A stretch of 64,000 nt of DNA, from positions 72,415,223 to 72,479,222 of the forward strand of contig OU015526.1 of the NCBI GenBank assembly GCA_907165065.1, given 5' to 3'. A program made the position numbers and the translations under genes. Below the pieces are notes generated by a model, which ran no database searches, was not told where the DNA came from, and saw only the letters and a list, made by a program, of their open reading frames with translations. The DNA comes from Caprimulgus europaeus. Its lineage: Eukaryota; Chordata; Aves; Caprimulgiformes; Caprimulgidae. Positions 48,891 to 62,547 of the stretch are shown one piece after another. How positions within the stretch are numbered: position 1 is the stretch's first letter; each line of letters opens with the position of its first letter.

Positions 48891-51490
48891 CTGCTCATGC
48901 ACACTAGCTATAACATAGTTGCATGTTACAGTATGATAGTTATGCTACTATACCACTATATTTAGGAGCTATCTCTGTAGCAATTTTGATTCCTTTACTT
49001 GAGAAAAAGCCATAGATAAAATAATGGTTAGATAAAATAGCAAACCATGTATGAACTAATTTATAGAGGAGGAATAGCAGACAGATGCTACTTCAGTCAT
49101 GCCTGCCACAAAAGAAGCAATCTAGAACAACTCCATCACTGTCACTGCCACACAGAATGAGAAGACAAAAGAGTAGAAACTTGATTCAACTCTGCTACAA
49201 GTTCTTTAACTCTGTAGGAAAGAAACACTGTCTGGCTATAGCGTCTACAAGTGCTCCGCCTTTCCCTGGCACATTCCTACTAATCTTAGAAAGTGGCGCT
49301 AGGAACACCTGTCTTCCCTTTGGATATATTAAAGGGTTGTTGAAAAGATGTTGCATCCTTACATTGCCAAGAATGGACTCCGGTTTCAGGATTCTTTACA
49401 GGCTTTCACAGAAGCTCCAACAAAAGATGTCACATATCCGCTGTTACTCATATCTGTGCTGGACCCACCAGTACGACACCCATGCAGTTGACGGCTACAG
49501 CTGCCCATCACTCTCACCACTGCAGCCAAAGGAGAGAAACAAGACCTTAAAGCTGGTTTTCTCATGCTAGCCAGATGCATTCCTCTTTCCTTCTCACAGT
49601 AACTACTTCATACAAAGTTTCAGTGTACTCCTTCAAAGTGGACAAACATCAAATTTCTCTTGCACATGACATCTTTTGATCCCTTGAAGCCCTTCATTCA
49701 AGCTGAGCTTTAGGCATGCGGATAAAGTGGGAGCAGAGAAATTGTTCCATTACTGCCTACACTGTGTCTGTGAATAAATGGCTCCATGGTCCAGGCCTTC
49801 TCTTTTAACCAACAAAGCCAGCTACACATTTGCAAAAGGTTAAACTCTATTCTTTAAAAAATCACATTTATGTCGATCTAAAATGAACTTTCCTACATTA
49901 GACTGCTAACCTGTAGAACATTCTGGCTGAAGCTTTTATTGATTCCACCCAATAGTGTTTTGACAAACAATTTAAACTTTGAAATCAACAGTTGCAATTT
50001 GGCAGCCAGGCATTTTCTCTTTTTCATTTTAATAATGTTTCTGCCAGCATTCCCTGTTCTCAGTATTGGAGGTACAGCAGCCATAACTCTTGTCTCTGGG
50101 GCATTATTGTAAGTATACTTTGGAGTAAAGAGTGCTCCTAGCATATCTAATATGACGTCCTTTGCAATCTGTTATTAGAGTATGAATCATCTTGTCAGTT
50201 AATCATGCCATTATGAATGCTAAAGACATGGCAATGCATATACAGGAAGACTAGTGAAGATAGGTTTTGAACCTATTTATGCACCTAGGATTGGTGCATG
50301 AAACAAAAATTTTAATCAAAAGGCTTTTAGCCTGGAAAAGAAAGAGAAAGAACATGCAAACTTCCATCTTCTGCTGAAAATGCAGATGTTAAAGGAAGAA
50401 TTCAGTAGATTTGGATGAAATCTAATAGAATTAAAAACCAATAGATAAATACATCAACCTTCTATTTACCTGCCCTGGCTTTTTAAGCTAGAAGAGGCTG
50501 ATGCATTTAGTGACAGTCATCATCAGTACTGCATAGCATAATTAATCTCTCACTTCTTTATGCGATATTCATTTTACTTTCCTTGCATGTACTTTGCTGC
50601 CAACTCCAGGTTACTGTGACTACAGGACTGGAAGTTTTTTAAAAAATCCGTAAACTAACTTACTTTAACGGAATTTAAAGTTACTTTGCTCTGAGGTGCA
50701 CTATTTCAAATTGCATGACCCTAGTTTCATTTAAAAAAAAAAAAATCACCAGAAATCTGATTGCAGACACCAGTTACAAGCATGGGTGTCGTTATGGCTG
50801 GCAGATGCAAAAGCTGGATGCTGCTTTAAAATAAAAACCTATTTAGCATAATGCTAAATTTCAGAGGAAACCTTGTAAGAATACATTTTTGATATACAGT
50901 CATTCTGAAAGAGTATTTTCTCATTGTCATTCCACTTCATTCCAGGAAAAGAGAAAACAGACAGTTCTTAAATGGAAGTATTTTACAGCATTGGGTTTTT
51001 TTACTTTTTAAAAATGTATTAAGACATTGAAGGCACACTGCTAGCCCCCCAGAAGCAGGCAATAACTTCAGTGAAAAAAAAGTTAAAAATCCTGTAGAAT
51101 GAAAAGGCAGTAGTGGTGTCTGTCTTCCTCCTTTATTAATGAGAGGATCAAGTTCAAGTGGATGGTTTATCAGGTATCATTAAGGAATTCATTTTTCCAG
51201 AAACTGTAACGAGGTGTTAACTCTCACAGTGCACAGTTGTACACAGTGGACTATAGAAAATTTATCCTAAAAATAAGACTGATACTAGACTAGAGCAAAA
51301 TTATTTCAAAATGCTATGCAATTAGTAATATCTACTTAATGTAAGTCATGTCCAACAGTAATTTTTTTCCTCATATATAAATCTTTTTATCCCTCTCATC
51401 TTTCCTGTTTCCTTCCTTTGGATATTTCCTGACATTATACCAATGTATTGATTCCGTACTTGTACTTTATTTTCTTGATTGTGTACCATG
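48891..51490. other. AT-rich unique DNA, no gene seen
   Basis: The longest frame (49085-49570, 161 codons) has no domain and biased low-complexity composition. An A run of 13 lies near 50732-50744. No repeat family recognised. Confidence 0.5.
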
Positions 51491-51514
51491 CACAGAATCA
51501 CAGAATCACAGAAT
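51491..51514 (-). repeat. Three perfect CR1 terminal octamers
   Basis: CACAGAAT occurs three times in tandem on the plus strand (51491-51498, 51499-51506, 51507-51514), which is ATTCTGTG x3 at the element 3' end. Most other copies here keep one to one and a half units. Confidence 0.92.
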
Positions 51515-51578
51515 ATTAGGGATTGGAAGGGACCTCGAAAGATCATCTAGTCCAATCCCCCTGCCGGAGCAGGAACAC

Positions 51579-52022
51579 CTAGGTGAGTTCACACAGGAAG
51601 GCATCCAGGCGGGTCTTGAATGTCTCCAGAGAAGGAGACTCCACAGCCTCCCTGGGCAGCCTGTTCCAGTGCTCTGTCACCCTTACTGTAAAGAAGTTCT
51701 TTCTCAAATTTAAGTGGAACCTCCTGTGTTCCAGCTTACACCCATTGCCCCTTGTCCTATCATTGGACATCACTATGAAGAGCCTGGCTCCATCCTCCTC
51801 ACACTCACCCTTCAAATATTTATAAACATTAATGAGGTCCCCCCTCAGCCTCCTCTTCTCCAAGCTAAAGAGACCCAGCTCCCTCAGCCTTTCCTCATAA
51901 GGGAGATGTTCCACTCCCTTAATCATATTGGTGGCTCTGCGCTGGACTCTCTCAAGCAGTTCCCTGTCCTTCTTGAACTGTGGGGCCCAGAACTGGACAC
52001 AATATTCCAGATGTGGCCTCAC
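51579..52022 (-). CDS. Intact C-terminal fragment of CR1 ORF2
   Basis: An uninterrupted 147-codon frame covers the domain C-terminal to the reverse transcriptase palm of CR1 ORF2. It begins in an [15 protein letters not shown] segment and continues through [34 protein letters not shown] and NDRTRGNG to a likely native stop (TGA). No catalytic residues are in this part, because the palm with FADD lies upstream and was lost by 5' truncation. The first Met is internal to the original protein, so this is a remnant and not a gene with its own start. There is no evidence that it is expressed. It shows that the insertion is recent enough not to have gathered stops over 440 bp. Confidence 0.75.
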   Translation of the reverse strand: MRPHLEYCVQFWAPQFKKDRELLERVQRRATNMIKGVEHLPYEERLRELGLFSLEKRRLRGDLINVYKYLKGECEEDGARLFIVMSNDRTRGNGCKLEHRRFHLNLRKNFFTVRVTEHWNRLPREAVESPSLETFKTRLDAFLCELT

Positions 52023-52053
52023 CAGGGCAGAGTAAAGGGGAAGAAGAACCTCT

Positions 52054-52603
52054 CTTGAGCCTTCACTTTGTTACAATCCCAAAGCTACATCCACATTTAT
52101 AATACACTGATAAGAGTTTTTACCTTTCTAACTGAACATCAAGCCATTTCCAAAAGTTATCAGTTTTCTACATTCACTTTCAATGATCCCTTTTTGCCTA
52201 ACCACATTTTGGGCCCTTCACACAATACTGCAGTCTTCATTAGCTAAATTAATTTAACCTGTGCCAAGCCAGTGTCCTAACTGGCTGTGATATAATACTT
52301 ATTAATTCCTGATATATCTCATTATCATCCTTTTAAAGGGATTCAGAACTTGCTAAGATTGTGTTCTTGTTGTAGAGTATTATATACTTTTTTTTGTGTT
52401 TTCAAAAACATAACATCTTGAAGTCATAATAACAGTGAAGAAAATCTAGAATTAGATTTTATCAAAAAGTAACATTCAGTTAAACTGGATCATACGGTAC
52501 CAGGACTTTCATTTTTATTGTAAATCTTCCCATCTCGAAAGTATAGGATGTAGCCTAGCTCTATTTCCTAGAATCTACACTTCAGATTTTTCAGCCCCTG
52601 ATT
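52054..52603. other. AT-rich unique DNA between two CR1 fragments
   Basis: No gene or repeat recognised. The two flanking CR1 pieces have the same orientation but different 3' UTR wording, so they are separate insertions. Confidence 0.5.
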
Positions 52604-52790
52604 AATCACAGAATTGTTTGGTTAGGAAGAACTCTGAGATCATCGAGTCCAACCATAACTGTCCACTACTAAACCATATCTCTGAGCAACTCATCTACCC
52701 ATCTTTCAAGCATCTCCACGGATGGTGACTCAACCACCTCCCTAGACAGCCCATTCCTGTGGCTGAGAAACTTTCCAGTGAAAAAACATC
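52604..52790 (-). mobile_element. Short CR1 3' fragment, minus strand
   Basis: AATCACAGAAT at the left is the complement of the octamer end. GATCATCGAGTCCAACCAT, CTACTAAACCATATC, GATGGTGACTCAACCACCTCC and CAGCCCATTCC follow the CR1 3' UTR and the last part of ORF2. About 185 bp long, strongly 5'-truncated and moderately diverged. It differs from its 51.5-kb neighbour in subfamily wording. Confidence 0.88.
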
Positions 52791-55700
52791 ACACACCATG
52801 GCAGAAATGGTTTTTAACCACTGGATTAGGCATTGCCATACCTTTTCTTTGTCATGGAGTCTGGTATAGGTACTATATAACACAGAAGCCACAAAACAAT
52901 TTTAGTGACGTTTAAGTCCTTAATTTGTTAGACTTTTGCATAGTTTATCCTACTTGCAAGCATTTCTGTACAAGCACTTCTGTACGAAGGCCTGGCAAAG
53001 CCTACCATTTGTAGATGGCAAGCTATTATGTAAACACATACAAATATCTTTCCATGTTACAACTGAAGTACTTTGCTAAAAATAGTCCAAAATTATGTAT
53101 ACAGGGTAAGTTATTTGTCTGTTTTTACTTTTATTCTTGCAGTTATTTAAATAAAGACTTAGGTTGCTAAAGATAAGGTGTGCGCTCATTGGGGTTCTTC
53201 TAAAATCACTTGGCAACAACCTTGCCAGATAAAGTGCAAAGCACAGTAATATGACTTTCATTGAGTTCCCGCACTAAAATCATTACAAACATACCAAAGC
53301 CATAGAAATCCATAGAATAGGTGCTCACTGTGTTTACAATACCTCTGAACGGTTTACAATAATAATGAACTACAGTTACCTATTGAAATTCAAAAGGCTC
53401 TTTACTTTTCCTCTGTTTTAGATAGAATTCAGTTGCTTTCCAATTTTATCAGAATTTAAAGTAGTTTGTACACAATGAATGTAATGTCTCATCATAGCTG
53501 AAGACGGTAGTTTGAGAGAAAGACAAGACAAACTTCAGTGGAATGTTTGTATGTAACTTTATAAAATTTGACCTGGAATACAGAAAATAGTGCATTATAT
53601 GTCAATATTTCAGAATACTTCAGAACTACTCAAGAAATAAGACCAAAATAAAAGCAATGCACTCACAGTAAGGACTCAGCTGTGCAGAAGTTTCATCCAC
53701 AGTAGCCTGAAATGAAACAGTCAACTAGTCTCGACTAACAATAATTTCCTGAAAATCCCTTTATAAAGGCGTCATAACACAGGTTCTCTCTTATTTTTTA
53801 TAAAAAAGTTAGCCTTTCTGAAGAACTAAAATTTAACATCAACTTATTTTGTTCAAAAGGAAAAGCTGTGGTAATTCACAGCACCTCATCAACATGGCAT
53901 ATTTGTGGTTACTATTTGGACAAGAGTGTTTGGTAAAAGAAATTCAATCAGTCAAGTAGTAATAAGGATTTTTGGGATGTTTTTATGCTGACTTTTTTTT
54001 TTTTGCTTTTTGCATGCTAGATCACTAGAATTTATTTTTTAAAAATTCTGTCAACCAAGGAAAGACAGAAATTAAAAAGAAAAAAGGAAATCAGCTGAGA
54101 ATTGCTGAGAAGAGATACTTTTGTTATCCATACCAATTTTTCTTATACAAAAGAGAAATAAAAGGCTCATATAGCCTGTATCTCTGAAATTAAGTTTTAA
54201 AATATGTTTTTAGAACACATTATTAGCTATTATTATTAGCTCAGTTATAATACTTTATATATTTTTTAATAGCAGAAAGCTAGATCACTTTTTCTCGCTA
54301 TTTTTACCTTGCTATAGTCCTATGTAAACATAAGCCTAACTAGACTTTAAACACATACAGAGTTCTGCTGTCAATATTCAGTATGGTTCTTCACCAGAAG
54401 CCATCAATATGACCTATACACTGTATTTTCTAACTGAAAGATCATGCATCAGCCACATGCTGTTTATTTGTTAGCTTCATTGATTTAAATGCTTTCTTAT
54501 GCTTTCACTTGCACATTCAGGAGGAAGATGACATTAACAGAAGCCCCATAATATAGATGCAATGAACTACTCAAAGTGAACACACCATGAGACAGGTGTT
54601 CATGCCTTGAAGAGCAAGATAAAATTAAACACTGTAAGTATATCAAGCTGCTTTTGCCATCCTGTTTAAAGGGTAAAAAGCTTTCTGGCATATATGTCCC
54701 TAACAGAGTTCATATGTTCCACTTACCATGTAGTACCATCATATTTCATCTAAGCCTTCCCTCATTTTTAGAAAATACATTTTATTTTTTAAATTTAATT
54801 TTAAAATACAAAAATTCAAACTTTTGTTTTATAGTTTACACTGCTATTGTGACAGCTAATAAAGACAGGAGATAGATTTGAAGTCACCAGGGTGGAGAAT
54901 GAATCATAATTTCTGACACCTTTAAACCAGAGAAAATTAAGCCTCTTCGTCATCACATGAGGTTGAGTGGAAACAGTATTGTTTTGTGCTAAAAGGAGGA
55001 TTTAATGCTCCCTTAGTCTTGCTTCATGAGATTACAGCAACTACAAAAAACAAGACTGTGTAATTTGTAATTTCACTCCACAACAGCAAAGAGGTCAGAT
55101 TCCCTATATTCTCTGAACATAAGCAGAAAATTAATGACATTAAAGAACAGAGGAAAAAATCCTGATCAAGACAAGCCACAAAGAAAAAATAAATTAGTGA
55201 CCACTGTAGGCATAGTACAATTCCTATTTCTGGCTGAATCTGACTGAGACGAGAGTCCCAAGACAGTCCCATTTAAACTAACTTAGCATAAAATACCACT
55301 CAATATAATTGTGACAGTGTCTAGTCTCAACTGTCTCCTGCATTTTAGTTTTAATCTATAACATTCCCCACCTTCTATGCACTTTCATGTCAGAAAAATG
55401 TTTACAAAGGCTACTTTAATATAGTGTTTCTGGTTATAGACCATTAGTTGGAAAGACATTGAAGTACCATAGTGCTTCTATTCAAATGTAAATATTTGTG
55501 ATTTTTGACATCTTACTATTCAAAACTATTAATTTACAAAACTTTTTTTTATCCAGAACACTTTGTATAGTATTTACAGCAAACATTTTATTTTTTCAAG
55601 AAAAATAATTATTTTCCCTTAGTCTAATAATCTTTGTCTCTCAAATGTTGGTATCACTATTGCTGCATGCAACATGGCATCTTTTTTCAGAAATTATAAG

Positions 55701-58700
55701 AACTGCAGAGAAAAGTAAAATATTTCAATTGCAAAAGCACATTGCAAATAATAAATTGGGCAGTTCATAACTGCTCTGTCTCAGGAGGGGCTGAAGGTAG
55801 GACCTTTGAAATAATTGTAATTATTTCCTTGCTACCTTTTATCTCAAGACCTTTTTCAGTAATACGTTAGTTCTTCCCACTTCCCACCCACTCCCCACAT
55901 CTACCCTCTCCAACACAAGTTAGAAAGGCTGGTACAGAAAAGACTAAAATGTAAATTCTATTCTTTCCCCATTTCTCTCAACTCACCTCATTCAGCAACA
56001 GCAATAGTCACAGCAGACTCTTGAGGCAGCAGATAAAATGATACTGAAGAGTGCACTGAAGATCTTTTACCCACTTACTCCCAGGCATTCTGGCCTTCAG
56101 CAACCATGGAAGTCAATGCTGAATACTCCAGTAAGATTACACTGTTTGACTAAACTTAGAGAAAGACACAGTGGCACAAGCTTCTCCTTTCTGTCTTAGA
56201 GAAAAACCAGTAAAGTACACAAGTTCTTGCAAATTTTTCCTTAAACAAGCTATGTAGTCTTTGTTGTTTGTAAACTGTTTCTAGAATCTAATTACAGTTA
56301 GCTTGTTCATATAGCCTTCAGAAAATTCAAGGTATAAGACAAGTTACATAATTTTCTGTAAAAAAAAAAAGTGAAGGAATAATCTAATCAAAAAGAGTAA
56401 ATATCTCAAACCAGTTTTGTTTTATTTTCTATCCTGTTCTTATTTTTTTTTAGACAAAAGGTATATTCATAGAGTGATTAATTCTTACAGAAGGGGCAAG
56501 ATCAAAATTTGTTGATGGTACAGTAATAGTTATGTATGAACCAGCTTTCATCCCAGAAAATAAAGGTGCATTTACACTTAAAAGCAATGCAGCGCATTAA
56601 TTTTAGATAATCATTCTCACAAGCTTTATAAAACTATCTCATACATTGTTTCAAACTTAGTAGGAAGCTCAAAAGATCTCAACTTTTCCGCTTTCTGAAC
56701 TAATAAAAGGCAAAGATATGAAATTAAGAGATAGCTTTACGATATCCAAGGTCACCCTAAGGAAAAGCAAATTATGCTGTTGCTTAGGTCTACAGCAGCA
56801 CACTAAACAGTGTTTATGGACTTGGATACTCTTCTTAAAATTGCAATTTAGCAGTTAATGAGCCATTGATACACATACTTCAGATATGCATAAAATTAGG
56901 ACTGAGGTAGACTGCTGATCTAATAAACTTTTAATTAGAACTTTTCCAGGTATCATTTTTACCAAAGTCATAATGAAACTAAGACCTAGCAAAGGTCCAC
57001 TGATTTCAAGGAATAATCCCATTCTGTCCCATAGTGACTTCACTGACTTCTGCAGGATAACTGATCCTACCAAAGCATGAACACAAACTCTGCACTTGAC
57101 AGCAGCCTGAGTAGGCTTCGAAATAGAATCATTGTTTTTCCCTCTGCAGCCAGATTTACACCGTGTTCCTCAAGAACACAAGGGAATTGGCAATAAAGTT
57201 GCTCTTTATACAAAAGACTGGTGCAGTAAAACACTGACCATGGATTGCCAAATATATTCAAGGATATCAGTTAAATTGAGTGGGGTTTCATAGATAAATT
57301 GGCAATTATTAAATTAGCAGTGAAGTGATGATAGTATCTGAGAGTCAAGACCATATCTAAGCACCAGTAAAGGGTTTAACTAGAATCTAGTTTATCACAA
57401 ACTTGCAAACAAAATAATTTTACTGATAATAAAATAAGACCAAAGATTTATTTTCTTATCAAACATATTTGCAGGACTTCATAAGAATGGATAACTTCAA
57501 TGCTATTTCAAAGTGCAATCAACTGGTTGCACTATGCAAGTTGAAAGTAAAACCTGCGTGATATCCTATAATAACTGTCAATATTGATGTCATGTTCTTG
57601 TAAGAAAGAATAATCAATGGACTTAAATGTCACTCACTGTTATGTCAGAAAAGCAAGATTCTCTCTCACACCCTCTCCTCTTTTTAAAGCAAAAAAGAGG
57701 ACCTTATCTAGAGGAGTACTAAGATTGTCTTTTGGTGAATTAAGACAATTAAATACTGTTTCCAAAAAATATTCTTTTGAACTATTTCATTGGTATAGGC
57801 ACAACTGGTTGATGGCAGCAAGCAACTATGGAGTTGGTATAGGAGTTTAAGACCTATCATTGTTTTTTTCTCACTTCAGAGTGACCAATGATGAATCAAA
57901 ATTCCTTAATCATCAGTCATTATAAACACACTTCATTCCATTGTAAAAGAACCATCATTTATCATGACCCAAAGAATATAGTAAATCACTAAGAATAATG
58001 GCATCTATTTTCTTCTTATTTTTCTGGAAAAGAAGCAAGAAATACACATCACTATGAAGGGAGATGTCTCATATCAAAGTAAATGCCACACTGTACATGC
58101 ATGTAAACTCAGAAGAGGACAAATTAATTCAAAGTGAGAGTTTTGGAAGTCTAGAAAGTCTTGGCTTTATTTTAGCCTCTTCTATGCTACTCAGGTTAAA
58201 CTCATTTAATAAACTCAACAGTTTAAAGCTTGAACAATTAAAGAAAGGACATGTAGTTAGAGAAGACATATTAAAAATAAAAGCCATACCCAGATGTAAC
58301 CATGTTAAAAAAATAGAAAAATTGTAATGAGCTCTATGCTTAGGAGAGATCATTGTGCAGTTAATGTAAGTAATGAAGCTTTCATGTGAAATGATGTATC
58401 GTCACAACTCACTTGCACCCCACTTAGAGTGTAATTAAGTTTCCCTGACAGCATGGCTTACGCCTGAAAGAACAGACCTGGCTGCTAAATTAATCCAGAA
58501 TCCCTCTAGTTAATAACACTCCACAAAGAAAACTTAACGCGCTTGCATTTAAAGTTCATAAACGTACATTTAAAGTGGCACTATAAGGAATTTCGGACAG
58601 TGTTTTTAAAGACTTCAAGCCACACTCAGCCACACAGCTGATGAAGATAGGTGTACTGAATCCAAGACAAGGTTTGATCCAAACTATATTACAGAAGATA

Positions 58701-61503
58701 ATACAGCAACATGTCTAAACACATTTCCATTATTTGTTACTCTTGAAAAACTGACTGACACATTGCAGGAACTCCATCACCAAGGGAATATTCTCAACTG
58801 TGGAGAGAGATAAGAGGTCACAGTGAAAAGGTACTCTCATTAGAATTCTGTTTCTGCTACTGGAAAGAATCCAGTTTGAGCAGCTCCACAAGATCATTCC
58901 CAAGAGTCACTCTGAAATACACACATGAAAATTTGAAAAGTCAGAATTTAGATCAGAAAGGAACAGGTACACAGTGGCTATGATTAAACTGTAGCTGTTA
59001 TAAAGGGCTTATTTCTTCCCTACAAGAGGATTAATTATAACAACTTTTGTTACTACCAAGTATGAATAACCAAAAAAAAAAGAAAAAATATGTTTTGCAA
59101 AATGTTTTGATGTTCTGGAAAACAATTTTACTCTACAGTTGAAGAAAATGAAGCTGTTAGCAGTTATTTTTTTATATAGATAAATATTCCAACTAGTCAC
59201 AAAAAAAAAAAGCCTTTAGAGTTGGTGGTAATAGAACATGAACAACTAAGTCTCTCTGAATTTGAGAGATTAAGCTATAGTTTTGTAATATGAATATCAT
59301 CACTACTTAGAAGATTGGTCAAAATAATTTCAAATATTTTATGTTAAGGGGATGTTTTAGGAAAGTATGTTAAAGCAACAATTATCCCTCCACAGTCCTA
59401 ATTTATAACAATCACTGCAAAAACCTAGGAAGTACTTGAAGTGTAGCCACTTAGATGATAGAACTTGCTCATTTACCTGAACATGACTTTCAACATAAAA
59501 CAACACAGTGATCTGGCCCAGATGTTTGTTTACCAATAGCTTTAGTCATTACTTGACAGCAGGAACTGATTTATCTAACCACAATAGTATAGCAGCTGGT
59601 TCCCAGATTCCATTTTTGACTTAACATTTTGAAATACACCAAACTGTAACTAATGGAGAAAATAAGGAACAGGAAAACACTGTGCAAGTAAATGTTATGA
59701 GTTCCACTAATAGTTTATACAAGGAATATCTCATTTATAAATGCTGTGAGAGTTTACAGGTTAGATGTTACCATCTAATAGCATTCAGTACTGTTAAAAA
59801 TATTCATGTCCATATGTAAAAGTTGTAGGCAAATACAATTAGAGTATTTCCAACCTTAGGTGGCATGCAGATAAAATTCTCATATATCTGAGCTGAATCC
59901 TTAAGGTGATGTGACAAAGTCTTGGAACAAACAAGCTCTTGTAGACACACAATGTATCAAAAGGTTTTATTAAACATTATTTGTCGAGAAGCTTTTCCTG
60001 AAATACATAAAACCCTTTGTAAATCTATCCTCTGTACCTAAATATCACTAGAAATTTCACACTGAATTTGAAGCAGAGAGGTTTGCTAATAAAGTAATAC
60101 AGATTAAGTTCCCCCTTCAGCATTGTGCAAGGGAAAGCTTCAGGTATAGGAAGGTATAGGAAAGGGTAGTGTTATACCTCCACAGCATCTTGCAATGCAA
60201 GTACAGGCCACAAAACACCATGAGAACTACGTTATCTTTTGTTCCTGAAGGAGACATTTTTTTTTCCTTACTGCAATAAAAGAAATCAGGCACATAAAAA
60301 TCTCATTCAACAGCCAAGAAACAACCAGGCAACAGTGATAACACAGCAGATATGCAGCAGCTACAAGAGACTGAAAAATTCCAAGCCAGTTATTGACCTT
60401 GACAGCCTTAGAGTTCTCATGAAACAGCTGTAATTTTAGCACCTTTTTCCCCTTCATTGGTAGGAACAGATTCATCTATTGCACAGATGAAAAACTCCAT
60501 ACCCAGGTGAACTGAAACACAAGCCGTTGCATACTTCATACACTTCAAATCAACTGGCCCAGATACTTTACAATTGATTTTAAGACTTATCAATGATTCT
60601 GGTGTCAAGGAAAGCCTACTTAATCTGATATTTACAAACTCTGCTCAGAGTGAAGTTGTTTCCATACAGCTTCATACAACCTTAATATTATAAAAATTTA
60701 TGCCTCAATCCATTTAATTAGTGAGAGACTTCCATATATCTGATTCAGGCTGCTTCCAATCTTCTCCCATTAGTCCTTTCAGGTTCAAAGGTTTGAAAAA
60801 TTCCAGGCGATGACTGCAAAGAGAAGAGAAAAGAAATAAACAAAAAGGTTTTAAGTCTCGTAGTATGTGTCTTAATAAAAGGCAATATACTCAATAGGTT
60901 TAGTTAATCTTTATTTGCAGGTTTTCTTGGACAGGAATTTGTTCCATGTGTTCATTTTCCAAAACTTGAGTTTATAAATTAAAAACCACTACTGTGTTTT
61001 GAAAATCTTGTACTAGAAAACACAGGGCAAAAAATCCTCATCCATGAACAAGCATAAAGTGAAGTTCAAGTGCTCACCTTTTAAACTCCCTCAACTTATG
61101 TTGGCTGGAACAACAGCCAGAGCAAGAACACAGTGATATTCTGCTTTATGACTTATTCACACTCAAATAGAGTAAAAATTTACAGCTCTTGACCAGTTGA
61201 AAAATCATAACACAGCGATATCCTTTGCTTACAGAAAAGAGGAAGACTAGATAGGAAAATGAAACTAGTAAATACATTTTTTTCCATAAGACCAGAAGTC
61301 TTGTTTTCATTTAAAACATTATGAATCTTGCTAAGAATTTCTCCTTTAGGCTACCACACAGAAACAACAGAAGGAAGACACCGAAGACAATTGCTAATTA
61401 ATACTTCCACTAAACAACTGCCAAACAGTAGACAGAATATAAATACACTATACAAATCACTTAAAGAGGTAAATTTCATTCTCTTATTAGGAAGTAATTT
61501 TGT
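52791..61503. other. AT-rich unique stretch without recognised genes
   Basis: No CR1, LTR, exon or RNA gene recognised across 8.7 kb. The longest frames are about 87 codons without domains. T and A runs occur near 53994-54004, 56360-56370 and 59073-59082. A tandem AGGTATAGGA pair lies near 60142-60161. The piece at about 58390-58600 keeps CpGs and homeobox-like TAATTA and TTAAT words. Confidence 0.5.
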
Positions 61504-61559
61504 AGAATGGCATGGGTTAGAAGCAGACTTTAAAGATCATCTAGTTCCAACCCCCTTGC

Positions 61560-62200
61560 CATAAGCAGGGACACCTTCGACAAAACCAGGTTGATCAGAG
61601 CCTCATCCAGCCTGGCCTTAAACACTTCCAGGGAGGTGCATCCACAACTTCCCCAGGCAACCTATTCCAGTGTCTCACCACCCTCACAGTTCTAGGGGTC
61701 CCAGATCTGGACGCAATACTCCAGGTGCAGTCTCACAAGAGCAGAGTACAGGGGCAGAATCACATCCCTCAACCTGCTGGCCACACTTCTCTGGATGCAG
61801 CCCAGGACACCGTTGGCCTTTTGGGCTGCAAGAGTGCATTGACAGCTCATGTTGAGCTTTTCACCCACCAGCACCCCCAAGTTATCCTCCTCCTCTCAAT
61901 CTATTCTCTGCCCAGTCTGTATTTGTACTTGGAGTTGCCCTGACCCACCTGCAGGACCTTGCACTTGGCCTTGCTGAATTTCATGAGGTTTGCATAGGCC
62001 CGCCTCTCAAATTTGTCAAGGTCCCTCTGGGTGGCATCCCATCCCTCCAGGACATCAATTGAACCACACAGCTTGGTGTCATTGGCAAACTTGCTGAGGG
62101 TGCACTCAGTCCCATGGTACCCATTGCCAACAAAGATGTTAAAAAGATGTCCCAGTAGCGACCCCTGAGGGACGCCACTCTTCACCAGTCTCCACTTGGA
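61560..62200 (-). pseudogene. CR1 ORF2 relic: RT palm and C-terminal pieces
   Basis: From 62200 downward the minus strand encodes WRLVKSGVPQGS, the catalytic box, a LEGWDATQRDLDKFERRAYANLMKF segment, [27 protein letters not shown] and a [17 protein letters not shown] segment. The sequence then jumps near 61690 to the ORF2 tail and 3' UTR. The catalytic box reads FANDTK (about 62076-62093) instead of FADDTK, so the first Asp of the pair is Asn. The frame also changes between the palm part and the C-terminal part near 61890. The RT is inactive by sequence. Confidence 0.85.
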
Positions 62201-62547
62201 GAAGTAAGTGGTCATCAATGCATTCCAGGAATCTCTTGGGTTCCTTAAGCCCTGTTGTGTTGTCCTTCTAACAGACATCATGGTGGTTGAAGTCCCCTAT
62301 AAGGGTCAGGGCTTGTGAACATGGGGCTGCTTCTTATCTACTTGGTCTTCCTGGTTGGGTGGCCTGTGGCAGACCCCCACTGTAACGTGACCTGTCTCTC
62401 TCCTGCCTCTAATCCTAACCCATAAGCTCCAAGTCTGCTCCTCATCCATCACCAGGTGGAACTCCATGCACTCCAGCTGGTTATTGACATAGAGGGTGAC
62501 ACCCTCTCCTCATCTCCCTTGCCTGTCTTTCCTAAAGAGCCTGTATC
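62201..62547 (-). pseudogene. CR1 ORF2 relic: APE-type endonuclease C-terminal half
   Basis: This is the only endonuclease sequence in the window. On the minus strand it encodes a YRLFRKDRQG segment, GVTLYVNNQLECMEF, SLWVRIRGR, TVGVCHRPPNQEDQVD, a GDFNHHDV segment with the conserved Asp-Phe-Asn of APE endonucleases, and FLECIDDH. The N-terminal half with the catalytic Glu (ITETWW-type motif) is missing, lost in the deletion at 62547. A small internal loss around 62320-62330 and a stop after the GDFNHHDV segment break the frame further. In an intact element this domain nicks the target DNA. Confidence 0.85.

Larger units (their letters stand above)
51491..52053 (-). mobile_element. CR1 3' fragment, minus strand, best preserved copy
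   Basis: On the minus strand it runs from the RT C-terminal region to the 3' terminus, which carries three perfect octamer units. Compared with the other copies it shows the fewest breaks, so it is probably the youngest CR1 insertion in the window. It stops near 52053 inside a region corresponding to [20 protein letters not shown], giving a typical 5' truncation. Its C-terminal wording is close to that of the copy at 6745-9480. Confidence 0.93.

Noticed and set aside
49085-49570. 161-codon plus-strand open frame
   Set aside because: Composition is low-complexity Ser/Leu/Arg/Gln with no domain, no splice or promoter context, and surrounding stops. It is the longest of many random frames.
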